Shown: positions 6,816 through 7,265 of the stretch, piece after piece
Layout of the letters: the number at the start of each line of letters is the position of its first letter
Position numbering within the stretch: position 1 is the stretch's first letter
Assembly (NCBI GenBank): GCA_947499275.1
Contig: CANMNM010000063.1
Span: 1 to 7,265 of the forward strand
Direction of reading: 5' to 3'
DNA: 7,265 nt
Origin: Actinomycetota bacterium
GTDB taxonomy: Bacteria; Actinomycetota; Actinomycetes; S36-B12
Translations under genes and position numbers: made by a program
The notes under the pieces: model-generated
What the model was told of the DNA's origin: nothing
What the model saw: the letters and a program-made list of their open reading frames with translations, nothing else
Databases searched by the model: none

Positions 6816-6831
6816 GTTATTTGCAATTGCA
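6796..6831. promoter_or_regulatory. Cluster of dyads over the importer promoter, candidate metal-repressor operator
   Basis: Three inverted repeats lie in 36 bp: ACAAA-TG-TTTGT (6796-6807), TTGCAA-GTTAT-TTGCAA (6810-6826, the two hexamers 11 bp apart) and TGCAATTGCA (6822-6831). They cover the proposed -35 and spacer, where a repressor would block polymerase. Metal importer operons are normally controlled by Zur (Fur family) or MntR (DtxR family); none of these dyads matches the TGAxAATxATTxTCA-type Zur box, so the identity of the regulator is open. AT-rich sequence makes chance palindromes likely. Confidence 0.4.
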
Positions 6832-6862
6832 GAATCACTGCGAATGTACTCCCCTCAAGCAC

Positions 6863-7265
6863 TCATCGGGCATAAAGCCGGATAATTTTGTCATCCGATG
6901 GCCGAGGATCCCCCCTCCCATCCGTATTGCTGGTGATCACCCATAGCGAGCCATCAGGGGCCACGCCAATTGAGCGCAAGCGCCCCGCATCACCGATATC
7001 CCATGACTTAGCTTTCCGGGCCGTATCCCCCTTGATCGGGACCTGCCAGAGTCGTTCCCCGCGCAGGCTAGCCACATAAACAACATCGCTTTTAATTGCG
7101 ATTCCACTGGGTGAGGCAGTTGAGGTAGGTGACCAAACAGTCTTGGGGTTAATAAATCGTGAACCTTGGCCGCGCCCTTCAACCTCTGGCCACCCGTAGT
7201 TTCCACCCGGAACCAACAGGTTCAATTCATCTGCATCGCGTTCACCGAACTCGCTGGCCCACACG
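6863..7265 (-). CDS. Glucose/sorbosone dehydrogenase-like protein, C-terminal part only
   Basis: The last 133 or so residues of a six-bladed beta-propeller protein of the glucose/sorbosone dehydrogenase family; the frame is open at the right window edge, so the N-terminal half or more, including any signal peptide, is outside. Family landmarks are ASEFGERDADELNLL, PGGNYGWPEVEG, SPSGIAI, SLRGERLWQVP and VAPDGSLWVITSNTDGRGDP, ending in DDKIIRLYAR. Characterised members are extracytoplasmic, Ca- and PQQ-dependent aldose dehydrogenases, but many actinobacterial members are only annotated by similarity, so substrate and cofactor use are uncertain. Its stop is about 80 bp upstream of the importer start on the same strand; the intervening DNA carries a likely separate promoter, so cotranscription is not needed. 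Confidence 0.88.
   Translation of the reverse strand, partial: VWASEFGERDADELNLLVPGGNYGWPEVEGRGQGSRFINPKTVWSPTSTASPSGIAIKSDVVYVASLRGERLWQVPIKGDTARKAKSWDIGDAGRLRSIGVAPDGSLWVITSNTDGRGDPRPSDDKIIRLYAR

Noticed and set aside
6788..6862. Canonical Zur box upstream of the importer
   Set aside because: No TGAxAATxATTxTCA-like match was found; only the TTGCAA and ACAAA dyads are present.

Overview
The window looks like chromosome of an actinomycete with moderate GC, by eye a little above 50%. The evidence is protein style: a TrcS/TcrY-like sensor kinase, an OmpR-type regulator, and the C-terminus of a glucose/sorbosone dehydrogenase typical of Actinomycetota. GTG starts are common, and one transcript is possibly leaderless. 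I cannot place it below phylum with confidence; a low-GC Micrococcales lineage or a Corynebacterium-like organism would both fit. There are no RNA genes, insertion sequences, CRISPR arrays or phage genes, and coding density is high.

Layout. Positions 1-1311 (minus) hold a sensor histidine kinase cut off at its C-terminal end by the window edge. It overlaps by ATGA with its response regulator (1308-1994, minus). Upstream of the regulator, after a strong hairpin (2051-2085), lies a small secreted protein built from four short helical repeats (2101-2673, minus). A 201-bp intergenic region with three direct repeats of 11-12 bp period separates it from a divergent major facilitator exporter (2875-4086, plus). 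The exporter converges, with only 5 bp between stop codons, on a three-gene metal ABC importer on the minus strand: binding lipoprotein (5774-6781), ATPase (4975-5760) and permease (4092-4973). At the right edge is the C-terminal part of a sugar dehydrogenase-like protein (6863-7265, minus).

How the genes may work together. The importer genes form a compact operon in the order binding protein, ATPase, permease, and would take up Zn(II) or Mn(II). Their short leader carries overlapping dyads on a plausible promoter, which suggests control by a metal-sensing repressor. The regulator, kinase and secreted repeat protein form a plausible envelope-sensing module. The tandem repeats in front of the secreted protein gene, shared with the exporter promoter region, are a candidate binding site for the regulator. 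This is the most interesting part of the window, but the link is inference. The remaining genes are ordinary members of known families.
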